Assembly (NCBI GenBank): GCA_902584365.1
Contig: CACHZG010000003.1
Location: forward strand, 1-64,000
DNA from: an uncultured Pelagibacteraceae bacterium
Lineage (GTDB): Bacteria; Pseudomonadota; Alphaproteobacteria; Pelagibacterales; Pelagibacteraceae
Length of the DNA stretch: 64,000 nucleotides
Direction of reading: 5' to 3'
Part shown: positions 18,247 to 28,261 of the stretch, piece after piece
Position numbering within the stretch: position 1 is the first letter of the stretch
Layout of the letters: each line of letters opens with the position of its first letter
Program-made: the position numbers and the translations under genes
Notes under the pieces: generated by a model
Databases searched by the model: none
What the model was told of the DNA's origin: nothing
The model's input: the letters and a program-made list of their open reading frames with translations, nothing else

Positions 18247-20685
18247 ATGAAATTTAAAAGATTAGATATAATCGGATTTAAATCCTTTTTTGAAAAAACA
18301 ACCTTTCACATTAAAGAGGGATTAACTGGAATTGTTGGTCCTAATGGTTGTGGGAAATCAAATATCGTTGAAGCTTTAAGATGGTGTATGGGTGAAACAT
18401 CTGCCAAAAGTATGAGAGGTTCAGGAATGGAAGATGTAATATTTTCTGGAACTTCTAATAGACCTGAAAAAAATATTGCTGAAGTTTCTATAGCTGTAGA
18501 AAATGAAGATAGTCATGGTCAGTTCAAAGGTTTCGATGAAATAATTGTCAGAAGGAAAATTGAAAGAGACAAGGGCTCAAAATATTTTATAAATGACAAA
18601 GAGATAAGAGCCAGAGATGCACAAACTTTTTTTGCGGATCTATCAACTGGAGCTCACTCCCCATCACTTATAAGTCAAGGAAAAATTGGGCAACTTGTTA
18701 CTGCCAAACCTGTAGATAGACGATCTGTGCTTGAGGAGGCTGCCGGTATATCTGGAATTCATGCTAGAAGGCATGAAGCAGAAGTTAGATTGAATGCAGC
18801 GGAAAATAATCTTAAAAGAGCAGATGAATTAAAAAGACAACAAGAGAAGCAGCTCGATAATCTAAAAAAACAAGCAGAAGAAGCAACAAAATATAAATTA
18901 ATTTCAAAAGAAATTAGAAAAATTGAAGCTGGATTGTATTACTTAAAATTTAATGAAATTAATAAAGAAGAAAAAATGTTAAAAGAAAAACTTGGTGAGC
19001 AAGAGGATGAGCTAAGTGCTATTAATTTAGACTTAAACCACAACAATACCATTTTAGAAAATGAAAATTTAAAGTTGTCACCATTAAGAGACAAAAAAAT
19101 GGAAAGTTTAGCTAAACTACAAAAAATTAATTTGGAAATGACAAACCTTGAAAATGAGGAGAAAAGACTGGGAGAGACACAAAATAAATTAAAAAAATTA
19201 TTGGATACGGTTAACACAGATTTAGATAGAGAACGTACTATTTCAATGGACTCATCTTTGAACGAAAAGAGAATTCTCCAAGAGAAAGAGGAACTTCTTA
19301 AAACTGAGAAAGAGCTTTACGAAATAGAAAACAAGTCACTCCAAGATCTTAAGTTTAACAAAGAGAAACTTAACAAAAACAAATCAAAATTATATGAGTT
19401 AATAGATTTAATAGAAGATTTTGTTGAAAAAAAAGAGCCAATCTCAAAAAGTTTATTGGGTGATTTAAAATCAATAATTGAAGAAATCACGTTATCACAA
19501 GAAGATTACGCAACATCATTTGGAAAAAATGAGACTATAAAAGGTGATGCTATTAAAAGAAAAGAAAGAATAAAAAATATAGACCTTGAACTCGAGAATT
19601 GGAAAAATTTAAAGATTAATTCAGATAAAATGATAGCCGAACTTAACGACAGAAAAGAAAAAATCCAAATTGAGATAAATGAAAATCAGAGAAACCCACA
19701 GAAAATAGCTACTCAAAAAGGTCAAAATATTCAAAATTTAGAGAATACAAAAAAAAGAAATGAGGAACTTGCAGAAGAGTTAGTAGAGGCAGAGAAAAAA
19801 TACAATTTAATAAATCAAAATATTAAAGAAATAAGCGAAAAACTTTCATTCCTCAGGGAGAATAAAGCAAGGAACGAAGCCACTATTGAAGGAATTGATA
19901 ATAGAAAAAAAGACTTAATATATTCAATGAAGAATGAACTCGGAATTGACAACGAAAATATTCTTCTTTCTATTTCTGATTTGAATGAAGTTAGTGAAAT
20001 TGATTTTCCTAGCGCAGAGGCACAACAAGAAAAAATTATTAAAATAAAAAAAGATAGGGAAGCTCTAGGATCTGTAAATTTGAGAGCAGATGAAGAAACC
20101 AAAAAATATGAAGAGGAAATTAAAAAAATGGAATCTGATAGGGACGATTTATACTCAGCCATAGTAAAACTTAAAACAAGCATAGATGAGCTAAATCAAA
20201 GGGGAAGAGAAAGAATGCTTGAAGCTTTTGAGAAAATAAATAGAAAATTTAATGATGTTTATACAAAGTTATTTAGTGGCGGAAGTGCTAAACTTGAATT
20301 AGTAGACTCTGACGATCCGTTAGAGGCTGGGTTGGAAATGCTAGTCTCCCCTCCAGGAAAAAGACTTCAATCAATATCTTTGCTGTCAGGTGGAGAACAA
20401 GCCTTAACTGCTTTGTCACTAATATTTGCAGTATTTTTAGTTAATCCTTCACCTATTTGCGTATTAGACGAAGTAGATGCACCCCTAGATGATGCTAACG
20501 TAACTAGATTTTGTTCTCTACTTGACGAGCTTACCAAAATTACTCAGACAAAATTCATTATAATAACTCATCACGCTTTAACAATGTCAAAAATGCATCG
20601 ATTGTACGGTATAACAATGCCAGAAAAAGGTATTAGCCAACTTGTTGCTGTAGATTTGCAAAAAGCAGAAGATTTGGTCGCATAA
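18247..20685 (+). CDS. smc: Chromosome segregation SMC protein, short (812 aa)
   Basis: ORF; GPNGCGKSNIVEALRW, LSGGEQALTALSLIFA, VLDEVDAPLDDANV; intervening coiled coil. Confidence 0.95.
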   Translation: MKFKRLDIIGFKSFFEKTTFHIKEGLTGIVGPNGCGKSNIVEALRWCMGETSAKSMRGSGMEDVIFSGTSNRPEKNIAEVSIAVENEDSHGQFKGFDEIIVRRKIERDKGSKYFINDKEIRARDAQTFFADLSTGAHSPSLISQGKIGQLVTAKPVDRRSVLEEAAGISGIHARRHEAEVRLNAAENNLKRADELKRQQEKQLDNLKKQAEEATKYKLISKEIRKIEAGLYYLKFNEINKEEKMLKEKLGEQEDELSAINLDLNHNNTILENENLKLSPLRDKKMESLAKLQKINLEMTNLENEEKRLGETQNKLKKLLDTVNTDLDRERTISMDSSLNEKRILQEKEELLKTEKELYEIENKSLQDLKFNKEKLNKNKSKLYELIDLIEDFVEKKEPISKSLLGDLKSIIEEITLSQEDYATSFGKNETIKGDAIKRKERIKNIDLELENWKNLKINSDKMIAELNDRKEKIQIEINENQRNPQKIATQKGQNIQNLENTKKRNEELAEELVEAEKKYNLINQNIKEISEKLSFLRENKARNEATIEGIDNRKKDLIYSMKNELGIDNENILLSISDLNEVSEIDFPSAEAQQEKIIKIKKDREALGSVNLRADEETKKYEEEIKKMESDRDDLYSAIVKLKTSIDELNQRGRERMLEAFEKINRKFNDVYTKLFSGGSAKLELVDSDDPLEAGLEMLVSPPGKRLQSISLLSGGEQALTALSLIFAVFLVNPSPICVLDEVDAPLDDANVTRFCSLLDELTKITQTKFIIITHHALTMSKMHRLYGITMPEKGISQLVAVDLQKAEDLVA

Positions 20686-20692
20686 ATTATCA

Positions 20693-20971
20693 ATGGGAGA
20701 AAAAAAAGATTTTCAAACTCGCCTAGAAATTGAAAAGGAAAAATTAAATCATAAGGAAGATAAAAATAAGGCAAATAGAGGTTTATTTTTTGGTAATGCA
20801 TTCAGATTGGGCACGGAACTTGTCGCAGCTGTCGCAGTAGGAACAATTATTGGGTTTATTTTAGATAATTGGTTTGATACTAAACCATTATTTATTTTAA
20901 TTTTCTTTTTTGTAGGTTTTGCAGCCGGGATTTTAAATGTTGTAAGAACTGCTAAAGAAATGCAAAAGTAA
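20693..20971 (+). CDS. atpI: ATP synthase subunit I (AtpI)
   Basis: ORF; two TM segments, directly upstream of atpB. Confidence 0.85.
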   Translation: MGEKKDFQTRLEIEKEKLNHKEDKNKANRGLFFGNAFRLGTELVAAVAVGTIIGFILDNWFDTKPLFILIFFFVGFAAGILNVVRTAKEMQK

Positions 20972-20990
20972 AACTACTATCAGGTTTAAT

Positions 20991-21725
20991 ATGGCTGGAA
21001 ATCCAATGACACAATTTAAGGTCTATAAAATAGGCCCGGAAATAAAGTTTGGTAATATTGATTTATCTTTTACAAACTCTAGCCTTTTTATGATAATTAG
21101 CGCAGCGATAATTTGTTTATTTTTATATTTTTCAACCAAAGAGAGGAAAATTATACCAGGAAAACTTCAATTGATTTCAGAAATGCTATTTAATTTTATT
21201 GCTAAAATGATTAGTGATACCGCTGGATCCAAAGCTAAGCCTTATTTTCCTTTTATATTTAGTCTTTTCGTATTTGTTTTAATATGTAACATGGTTGGAA
21301 TGTTGCCTTACTCTTTTACCGTCACAAGTCATATAATCGTAACCTTAATAATGGCTTTATTTATTTTTTTTGCTGTTACAGTGATCGGTTTTTTAAAACA
21401 TGGTTTTAAATATTTATCAATATTTGTACCTAGCGGAGTACCAGTAGTGCTTTTACCTTTAATTACTGTTATAGAAATTATATCTTACTTAAGCAGACCT
21501 GTAAGTTTGTCTGTAAGATTATTTGCAAATATGATGGCTGGTCACACTATGTTAAAAGTATTTGGAGGATTTGTGATTAGTTTAGGTTTATTAGGTGGTT
21601 GGTTACCGCTTAGTTTTTCGGTTGCATTAACAGGCTTAGAAATATTAGTGGCATTTCTTCAAGCTTATGTTTTTGCAATATTAACCTGTATCTACTTAAA
21701 TGATGCATTAAATTTACACCATTAA
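20991..21725 (+). CDS. atpB: F0 ATP synthase subunit a
   Basis: ORF; LSVRLFANMMAGH. Confidence 0.97.
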   Translation: MAGNPMTQFKVYKIGPEIKFGNIDLSFTNSSLFMIISAAIICLFLYFSTKERKIIPGKLQLISEMLFNFIAKMISDTAGSKAKPYFPFIFSLFVFVLICNMVGMLPYSFTVTSHIIVTLIMALFIFFAVTVIGFLKHGFKYLSIFVPSGVPVVLLPLITVIEIISYLSRPVSLSVRLFANMMAGHTMLKVFGGFVISLGLLGGWLPLSFSVALTGLEILVAFLQAYVFAILTCIYLNDALNLHH

Positions 21726-21740
21726 TAAAAAGGAGGAAAA

Positions 21741-21968
21741 ATGGAGTTAGAAGCAGCAAAGATGATAGGAGCAGGACTTGCGGCAATAGCATTAGCTGGT
21801 GCCGGAGTTGGTATCGGAATTATTTTCGGTAATTACCTATCGGGAGCAATGAGAAATCCTTCTGCAGCACAAAAACAATTCCCTAATTTACTATTAGGAT
21901 TTGCATTAGCAGAAGCAACTGGTTTGTTTGGATTGGTTGTGGCTTTAATTATATTATTTGCTTTTTAG
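21741..21968 (+). CDS. atpE: F0 ATP synthase subunit c
   Basis: ORF; GAGVGIGIIFG and FALAEATGLFGLVVALI. Confidence 0.97.
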   Translation: MELEAAKMIGAGLAAIALAGAGVGIGIIFGNYLSGAMRNPSAAQKQFPNLLLGFALAEATGLFGLVVALIILFAF

Positions 21969-21975
21969 ATAATAA

Positions 21976-22554
21976 ATGAAGTTTATAATATTTACGTTGT
22001 CAGCTTATTTAGTTGACGAGACTTATTTGTTAGCAGCTGAGGCTGGTATGCCTCAGCTCGACCCAAAATATTGGTTCTCACAAGGTTTTTGGTTAATTAT
22101 TACCTTTGTAATGCTTTACATTTTAGTTGCAAAATTATTTATACCCAAAATAAAAAATAATATTGATGATCGAGAGCGAAAAATTAAAGACGATTTGGAA
22201 AAAGCAAAATCATACAAAGAAAATTCTGAAATTAAAAATAAAGAATATGAACAGGTTATAGAGAAATCTAAAAAGGAAATTTCAAAAATGATTTATGATA
22301 CGAGAAAAAAATTAGAGAAAGATATTCAAAATAAGAAACAAGTAATTGAAAAACAAATTAACGACGAAATTAAAAAAACAGAAAATGAAATAAAAATTCT
22401 TAAACAAAATTCTCTTTCATCTATTGAAAAAATTTCAGAGGAATTAACATCAAAAATAGTTCACGAAATTACTGGTGAGCAGCTTAATCAAAGTAGTGTT
22501 AAAGCTATGGTTTCTGAAGTAACAAAAAAAAATTTTAACAAAATTATATCATGA
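21976..22554 (+). CDS. F0 ATP synthase subunit b'
   Basis: ORF; N-terminal TM followed by long charged helix, between atpE and atpF. Confidence 0.9.
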   Translation: MKFIIFTLSAYLVDETYLLAAEAGMPQLDPKYWFSQGFWLIITFVMLYILVAKLFIPKIKNNIDDRERKIKDDLEKAKSYKENSEIKNKEYEQVIEKSKKEISKMIYDTRKKLEKDIQNKKQVIEKQINDEIKKTENEIKILKQNSLSSIEKISEELTSKIVHEITGEQLNQSSVKAMVSEVTKKNFNKIIS

Positions 22555-23045
22555 TAGATGCAACATTTTGGGTAGCAGTTTCATTTGTAATTTTTATTGG
22601 TCTATTGTTGTATTTTAACGTACCGGTCAAAATTAAAAATGTTTTAAATGATAGTATTAAAAGAATAAAAATTCAAATTGAAGATGCGGAAAAATTAAAA
22701 GACGAAGCGAACAATCTACTTAGCGATAGCGAGAAAAAGTTAAGTAATGCAAAAACCGAAATAAAAACCATGACTAATAAAGCGAACGATGACATGGAAA
22801 AATTAATTTTAAAAACTAATGCTGAATTTCATAAGATTATGGAAAATAGAAAAAAAGGTGCAGAACAAAGGATCGCTCAAATGAAACAACAAGCTATTAA
22901 AGATATCAAAGCAGCTTCAGTAAAAATATCTATTACTTCGGTAGAGAATTTGCTTAAAAATTCTGTTGACAAAAACAAATTGGATAAAATTTATCAAGAT
23001 AGTATTGAAGAAACAAAGTTAGCCCTAAAACAAAAATCTAGTTAA
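22551..23045 (+). CDS. atpF: F0 ATP synthase subunit b
   Basis: ORF; N-terminal TM plus coiled coil, position. Confidence 0.9.
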   Translation: MIDATFWVAVSFVIFIGLLLYFNVPVKIKNVLNDSIKRIKIQIEDAEKLKDEANNLLSDSEKKLSNAKTEIKTMTNKANDDMEKLILKTNAEFHKIMENRKKGAEQRIAQMKQQAIKDIKAASVKISITSVENLLKNSVDKNKLDKIYQDSIEETKLALKQKSS

Positions 23046-23059
23046 GATAGGCCATAGAA

Positions 23060-24526
23060 ATGGCAAAAAAAATTATTGTTATAGGTTCTGGGTTTGGGGG
23101 ATTGGCTGCATCACTTAGGTTGAAAGCCAAAGATTACGACGTTACTCTATTAGAAAAACATTCAGATTTAGGTGGCAGAGCAAGAGTATTTAAAAAAGGA
23201 AATTTTATCTATGATGGAGGTCCGACTGTAATAACCGCTCCTTATCTTTTTGAAGAATTATTTTCTCTATTTAATAAAAGAATGAATGACTATGTTAAAA
23301 TAGTACCATTAGATTTATGGTACCGTTTTGTGTTCAGCAATGGACAAACTTTTGATTACTCTGGTAATGAAAAGTCTATGGAAAAAGAAGTCAAAAAGTT
23401 TTCAGACAAGGATTTCGAGGGATACAATAATTTAGTAAATTTTACTGAAAAAATTTTTAATAAGGGTTTTACAGATTTATCGGACAAACCGTTTAATAAT
23501 ATTACTTTTATGCTAAAACAGATTCCATCTTTATTAAGTTTAAAAAGTTATAAATCTGTTTATCAATTAGTTTCAAATTATATTTCAAATGAAAAACTAA
23601 GAAGAGTATTTAGCATGCATCCTCTGTTAGTTGGTGGCAATCCTTTTACGACAACCTCAATTTATACCTTGATTTTATTTTTAGAAAAAAAATGGGGTAT
23701 TCATTATTCAATGGGTGGCACAGGAAATGTAGTTTCGGCCTTAGAAAAACTAATGCAAGAAGAAAATATAGAAATTATTAAAGATGCTGAAGTAACTGAA
23801 ATAATTTCAAGCAATAAAAAAGTTAGAGGTGTAAAAATAAATAATTCTAAAGTAATAAATTGTGACTATATTATTTGTAACTCCGATCCTCCAAATGTTT
23901 ATAAAAATTTAATTAAATCAGAAAATAATTACAATTTTTTGTTTAAACAAAAAATGAAAAGAATGGATTATTCAATGGGATTATTTGTTTATTATTTTGG
24001 ATCCAAAAAACAATACAACAATGTGGCGCATCACACTATTTATTTTGGTGAGTCTTATGAAAAACATTTAGATAAGATTTTTGAGAAAAAAGTTCTGTCT
24101 GAGGATATTAGTTATTATTTGCACAGACCTTCAGCTACGGATCCTAATATGTCGCCAAAAAATCAAGATGCGTTTTATGTTTTAGTTCCAGTTCCAAATA
24201 ATTTATCTAATATAAACTGGTCTGAGGAAGGTGAAAAATTTAAAAATCTTATATTAAATAAAATGGATAAGTCAGTGCTTCCAGGGATAAAAGAAAATGT
24301 TGTTAGTGATTTTTATTTAACCCCCGATTACTTCGAAAAAGACTTAGCAACATTACATGGATCAGGATTTTCAATACAACCAAAATTCTCCCAATCAGCT
24401 TATTTTAGGTTTCACAATCAATCAGAGGTTTTTAATAATTTATACTTTGTGGGAGCTGGAACACATCCGGGAGCAGGAATGCCAGGAGTCCTCTCATCTG
24501 CTAAGGTATTGGATAGACTATTCTGA
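23060..24526 (+). CDS. crtI: Phytoene desaturase
   Basis: ORF; IVIGSGFGGLAASLRL, LGGRARVF, FVGAGTHPGAGMPGVLSSAKV. Confidence 0.95.
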   Translation: MAKKIIVIGSGFGGLAASLRLKAKDYDVTLLEKHSDLGGRARVFKKGNFIYDGGPTVITAPYLFEELFSLFNKRMNDYVKIVPLDLWYRFVFSNGQTFDYSGNEKSMEKEVKKFSDKDFEGYNNLVNFTEKIFNKGFTDLSDKPFNNITFMLKQIPSLLSLKSYKSVYQLVSNYISNEKLRRVFSMHPLLVGGNPFTTTSIYTLILFLEKKWGIHYSMGGTGNVVSALEKLMQEENIEIIKDAEVTEIISSNKKVRGVKINNSKVINCDYIICNSDPPNVYKNLIKSENNYNFLFKQKMKRMDYSMGLFVYYFGSKKQYNNVAHHTIYFGESYEKHLDKIFEKKVLSEDISYYLHRPSATDPNMSPKNQDAFYVLVPVPNNLSNINWSEEGEKFKNLILNKMDKSVLPGIKENVVSDFYLTPDYFEKDLATLHGSGFSIQPKFSQSAYFRFHNQSEVFNNLYFVGAGTHPGAGMPGVLSSAKVLDRLF

Positions 24527-25371
24527 TGGAAAATTTAATAAAAAAACATGCAAAATCTTTTTACTGGGCGAGTTTTTTTTTATCTAAACCAGTATTTGAT
24601 AAATGTTCATCTCTATATAATTTTTGTAGAACTTTAGATGATATAGTTGACGACGATAAAAAACTTGAAATTAAAAAAGAAAATTTTTTTAAGTTCAAAA
24701 AAAATTTCATAAATAAAGTTAACGATAACCCCATAACCAAAGAAATGTGGTCTATAATAGATAGAGAGGGAATTTCTAAACAGGTAGTTATGGACTTATT
24801 CGACGGAGTTGAAATGGACTTGGAAGAAAAGGTAAATATTAAATCTAAAAAGGAATTGTTAATATATTCCTATAGAGTAGCAGGAACAGTTGGTTTGATG
24901 ATGTCAAAAATTCTTAAAGTAAATAATAGAGAAGCTTTGAAAGGTGCTATTGATCTTGGAATAGCAATGCAACTTACGAATATCGCACGTGATGTTTGTG
25001 AAGACAAAGCACGCAATAGGCAATATGTTAAACATGAATTTTCTTCAATCAAAGAAATAATTTATGAGTCTCAGATATTTTATGACAAATCATTTCGCTC
25101 AATTGGTAGTATTCCTATAAAATCTAGATTTTCAGTAATTGTAGCTAGGCGTGTTTACAGAAAAATTGGAGATAATATCCTCAAACAAAAAAATATTGAG
25201 AACTATAATAAAGCAGGAAAAATATATGTACCAGTTTATGAAAAGATTATTCAGACTTTTTTGTCCTTTTTTGACTTTATTAAATTATTATTTATTAAAG
25301 AATTAAGTTACGAAAATCATGCAAATCATACTATTCTTGAAAAGGAAATAAATATAAATGAAAAAATTTGA
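24526..25371 (+). CDS. crtB: Phytoene synthase
   Basis: ORF; CRTLDDIVDD, MQLTNIARDVCED. Confidence 0.95.
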   Translation: MENLIKKHAKSFYWASFFLSKPVFDKCSSLYNFCRTLDDIVDDDKKLEIKKENFFKFKKNFINKVNDNPITKEMWSIIDREGISKQVVMDLFDGVEMDLEEKVNIKSKKELLIYSYRVAGTVGLMMSKILKVNNREALKGAIDLGIAMQLTNIARDVCEDKARNRQYVKHEFSSIKEIIYESQIFYDKSFRSIGSIPIKSRFSVIVARRVYRKIGDNILKQKNIENYNKAGKIYVPVYEKIIQTFLSFFDFIKLLFIKELSYENHANHTILEKEININEKI

Positions 25372-26428
25372 CTTCGTGATAGTTGGTGGTGGATGTGCTG
25401 GATTGTCTCTAGCATATGAACTCGAAATAAATTACAGGTTAAAAAACAAAACTCTTGCAATTATTGAAAGTCGTAAAGAATATAAAAGAGATAAAACATG
25501 GTCCTTCTGGAAAGTTTTTGATCATAATTTTGATGATTGTGTAATTAAAAGTTGGAACAATTTTTCAATCAATACTTCAGAAAATTCTCACAAATTGACA
25601 AATAAAAAATTTCCTTATCAAAGTGTCGATAGTGGTAAATTTTATAATAAAATAAAATCTAAGCTTTCTGCAAATTCAAATATAAGTTTTTATAAAAATC
25701 TAAAAGAAATCAACTCAGAAAATTCAATAATTTTTAATAGTGTTTTTGAAAAAGAAATTGATAAATCTAAACTGTGGCAACACTTTCAAGGTATTGAGAT
25801 AGAGACACCGGAGAAAATTTTTGATGAGGAAATAATAAATTTAATGGATTTTAATTGTGATCAGAGAAAAGAAGTACATTTTTTCTACACATTGCCATTT
25901 AGTAAAAACAAAGCTTTAGTTGAAACAACTTGGTTATCGGATTTAGAAGATCAGAGTCTTATGGACTATGACAGACAATTAGAAAATTACATTAAAAATA
26001 ATCTAGGTATTAAAAACTATAAAATAAATTTTACTGAAAAAGGCGCTATTCCACTTTTTTACCCTTCTTTAAAAAATAAAAATGGTAAAGTGATTAATAT
26101 TGGATCAGCTGGAGGGATGACCCGGCTAAGTACAGGATATACTTTTTTAAATATTCAAGAGCATAGTAAGTATATTGTAAAAAATATTGATAAAATTGAT
26201 GAAATAAAAAAATTTAACTTAGGAAAAAAATATAAATTTTTAGATAAAGTGTTCCTTAAAGTCTTAAGGAAACATCCTGATAAGATGCCTAAAATATTTT
26301 TCAATATGTTCAAAACTTCCTCAAATACAATTATAAAATTTTTGTCGAATAAAAGTAATATAATTGAAGATATTAACATTATAAGCAAAATGCCAAAATT
26401 TATTTTTTTTAAGGCATTATTTAATTAA
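25358..26428 (+). CDS. crtY: Lycopene beta-cyclase (CrtY)
   Basis: ORF; FVIVGGGCAGLSLAYEL, KTWSFW, GGMTRLSTGYTF; position. Confidence 0.92.
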   Translation: MKKFDFVIVGGGCAGLSLAYELEINYRLKNKTLAIIESRKEYKRDKTWSFWKVFDHNFDDCVIKSWNNFSINTSENSHKLTNKKFPYQSVDSGKFYNKIKSKLSANSNISFYKNLKEINSENSIIFNSVFEKEIDKSKLWQHFQGIEIETPEKIFDEEIINLMDFNCDQRKEVHFFYTLPFSKNKALVETTWLSDLEDQSLMDYDRQLENYIKNNLGIKNYKINFTEKGAIPLFYPSLKNKNGKVINIGSAGGMTRLSTGYTFLNIQEHSKYIVKNIDKIDEIKKFNLGKKYKFLDKVFLKVLRKHPDKMPKIFFNMFKTSSNTIIKFLSNKSNIIEDINIISKMPKFIFFKALFN

Positions 26429-27333
26429 TGGAAAAAATAAACTTTAAACATTCAATTATTTTTTTTAATTTTTGTATTTTGGTAAGTCCAATTTATCTTA
26501 TAATAAATTTCGAACCAGTAATTTATTGTTTGATTTTGATTTTAATTTTAGGGATTTCCCATGGAGCGTTAGATAATATCAAAGGGGCAAAACTTTTAAA
26601 ATTGTTTGGATATAGAAGTACAATTTCTTTTTATCTTAGTTACATATTAATTTCATCATCAATTATAATATTCTGGTTAATTTTTCCAAATACAGTTTTA
26701 CTATTATTTTTAGTTGTCGCAGCCTACCATTTTGGAAAAGAAGACACGGTATTTTCTTTTAAAGGAAAATTTCTTATATCAGAGTTTTTATTCTTCTTAA
26801 AAGGTTCAGCCGTAATTATAGCGCCATTATTGTTAAAGAGAGAGGAAACAAATGAAATATTTAAAATTCTTAATTTTAATGTCTTTGAAGCACAATTTTT
26901 TAAAAACGAATTTTTAATTTCTATGTTGTGTTTAAGTTTTTTGTCCTCTTTGTATATTTCGAAAAAAGAAACATTAGACCTAAAAGGTATCATGATTATG
27001 GACTTTTTTTCTTTAATAATATTAAATCTTTTTTTGTCACCTATTTTAGCTTTCACACTTTATTTTTGTTTTCTTCACTCTATAAGGCATTCGATTTCTC
27101 TTATTTTTGAACTTGATAAATCTTTCAAATCAGGGCTTAGAAAATTCATAAAAAAAGCCATTCCATTAACTATTATTACTGTAGTAATATTTTTATTAGC
27201 AGTATTTTTTTTAAATAATTTTTATATGCTTGATGAGGCTATTTATAAGGTCATTTTTATTGGTTTGGCGTCGCTTACTTTTCCGCATATATTGTTAGAA
27301 TATCTTTTAGAAAAAAATGAAAAAAGAACTTAA
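26428..27333 (+). CDS. blh: Brp/Blh-family beta-carotene 15,15'-dioxygenase (retinal-forming)
   Basis: ORF; multi-TM, GISHGALDNIKG, AAYHFGKEDTVF, LHSIRHS; follows crtY. Confidence 0.92.
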   Translation: MEKINFKHSIIFFNFCILVSPIYLIINFEPVIYCLILILILGISHGALDNIKGAKLLKLFGYRSTISFYLSYILISSSIIIFWLIFPNTVLLLFLVVAAYHFGKEDTVFSFKGKFLISEFLFFLKGSAVIIAPLLLKREETNEIFKILNFNVFEAQFFKNEFLISMLCLSFLSSLYISKKETLDLKGIMIMDFFSLIILNLFLSPILAFTLYFCFLHSIRHSISLIFELDKSFKSGLRKFIKKAIPLTIITVVIFLLAVFFLNNFYMLDEAIYKVIFIGLASLTFPHILLEYLLEKNEKRT

Positions 27334-28261
27334 AATTTATTTAGCATCGCCAAGGGGGTTCTGTGCTGGAGTTAAAAGAGCAATAGATATTGTTGAAAAA
27401 TCAATCAGTAAATTTGGATCTCCAGTATATGTTAGGCACGAAATAGTTCATAATAAACAAGTTGTAGAGGAGTTAAAACAAAAAGGAGCAATTTTTGTAG
27501 ATGAATTATCTGATATCAAGGATGGAAAAAGACCAGTAATTTTCTCAGCTCATGGAGTTCCGAAATCTGTGCCAGAGGAAGCCAAACTAAAAAATTTATC
27601 CTTTGTAGACGCTACTTGTCCACTTGTATCTAAAGTCCATAGAGAGTCTGAGCAATTAAATAAAAATGGTTTTGAAATATTACTTATTGGCCACAAGAAC
27701 CATCCTGAAGTGGTAGGTACTATGGGTCAACTCCCTAAGGACTCTATCAAATTAATCGAAACCAAAAAAGACGCTGAAGCTTTGAATGTTAATGACTTTA
27801 AAAAACCTTTAGCCTATATTACTCAAACTACGCTCTCAGTAGATGATACAGCGGAAATTATTAATTGCCTTAAGAGGAAATTTCCAAAAATTAAAGGTCC
27901 AGTTAAAGAGGATATTTGTTATGCGACAACCAATAGGCAATTGGCTGTGAAAAAGATAGCCTCAAAGTGTGATATGTTTTTTGTCGTTGGAAGCCGAAAT
28001 TCTTCTAACTCAGTAAGGTTGGTTGAAGTTGCAAAAAAAGCAGGATGTAAGAATTCTCAATTAATGCACTCAGAAAAGGAGATACCCCTCAAAGACATTG
28101 ATAAATCTGATACGATTGGAATATCGTCTGGTGCATCTGCTCCTGAAAAATTAGTGCAAACATTGCTTAATAATATAAAAAAAGATAGGAAAGTTTCCAT
28201 TGAAGAAGTGGTAGTCGCAGAAGAGAAAGTTGTTTTTAAATTACCAAAAGAGCTTAACTAA
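27317..28261 (+). CDS. ispH: 4-hydroxy-3-methylbut-2-enyl diphosphate reductase
   Basis: ORF; SPRGFCAGVKRAI, VDATCPLVSKVH, SSNSVRL. Confidence 0.97.
   Translation: MKKELKIYLASPRGFCAGVKRAIDIVEKSISKFGSPVYVRHEIVHNKQVVEELKQKGAIFVDELSDIKDGKRPVIFSAHGVPKSVPEEAKLKNLSFVDATCPLVSKVHRESEQLNKNGFEILLIGHKNHPEVVGTMGQLPKDSIKLIETKKDAEALNVNDFKKPLAYITQTTLSVDDTAEIINCLKRKFPKIKGPVKEDICYATTNRQLAVKKIASKCDMFFVVGSRNSSNSVRLVEVAKKAGCKNSQLMHSEKEIPLKDIDKSDTIGISSGASAPEKLVQTLLNNIKKDRKVSIEEVVVAEEKVVFKLPKELN

Noticed and set aside
24357-24587. 76-aa ORF across the crtI/crtB junction
   Set aside because: Out-of-frame overlap with two well-supported genes; no SD or homology signal
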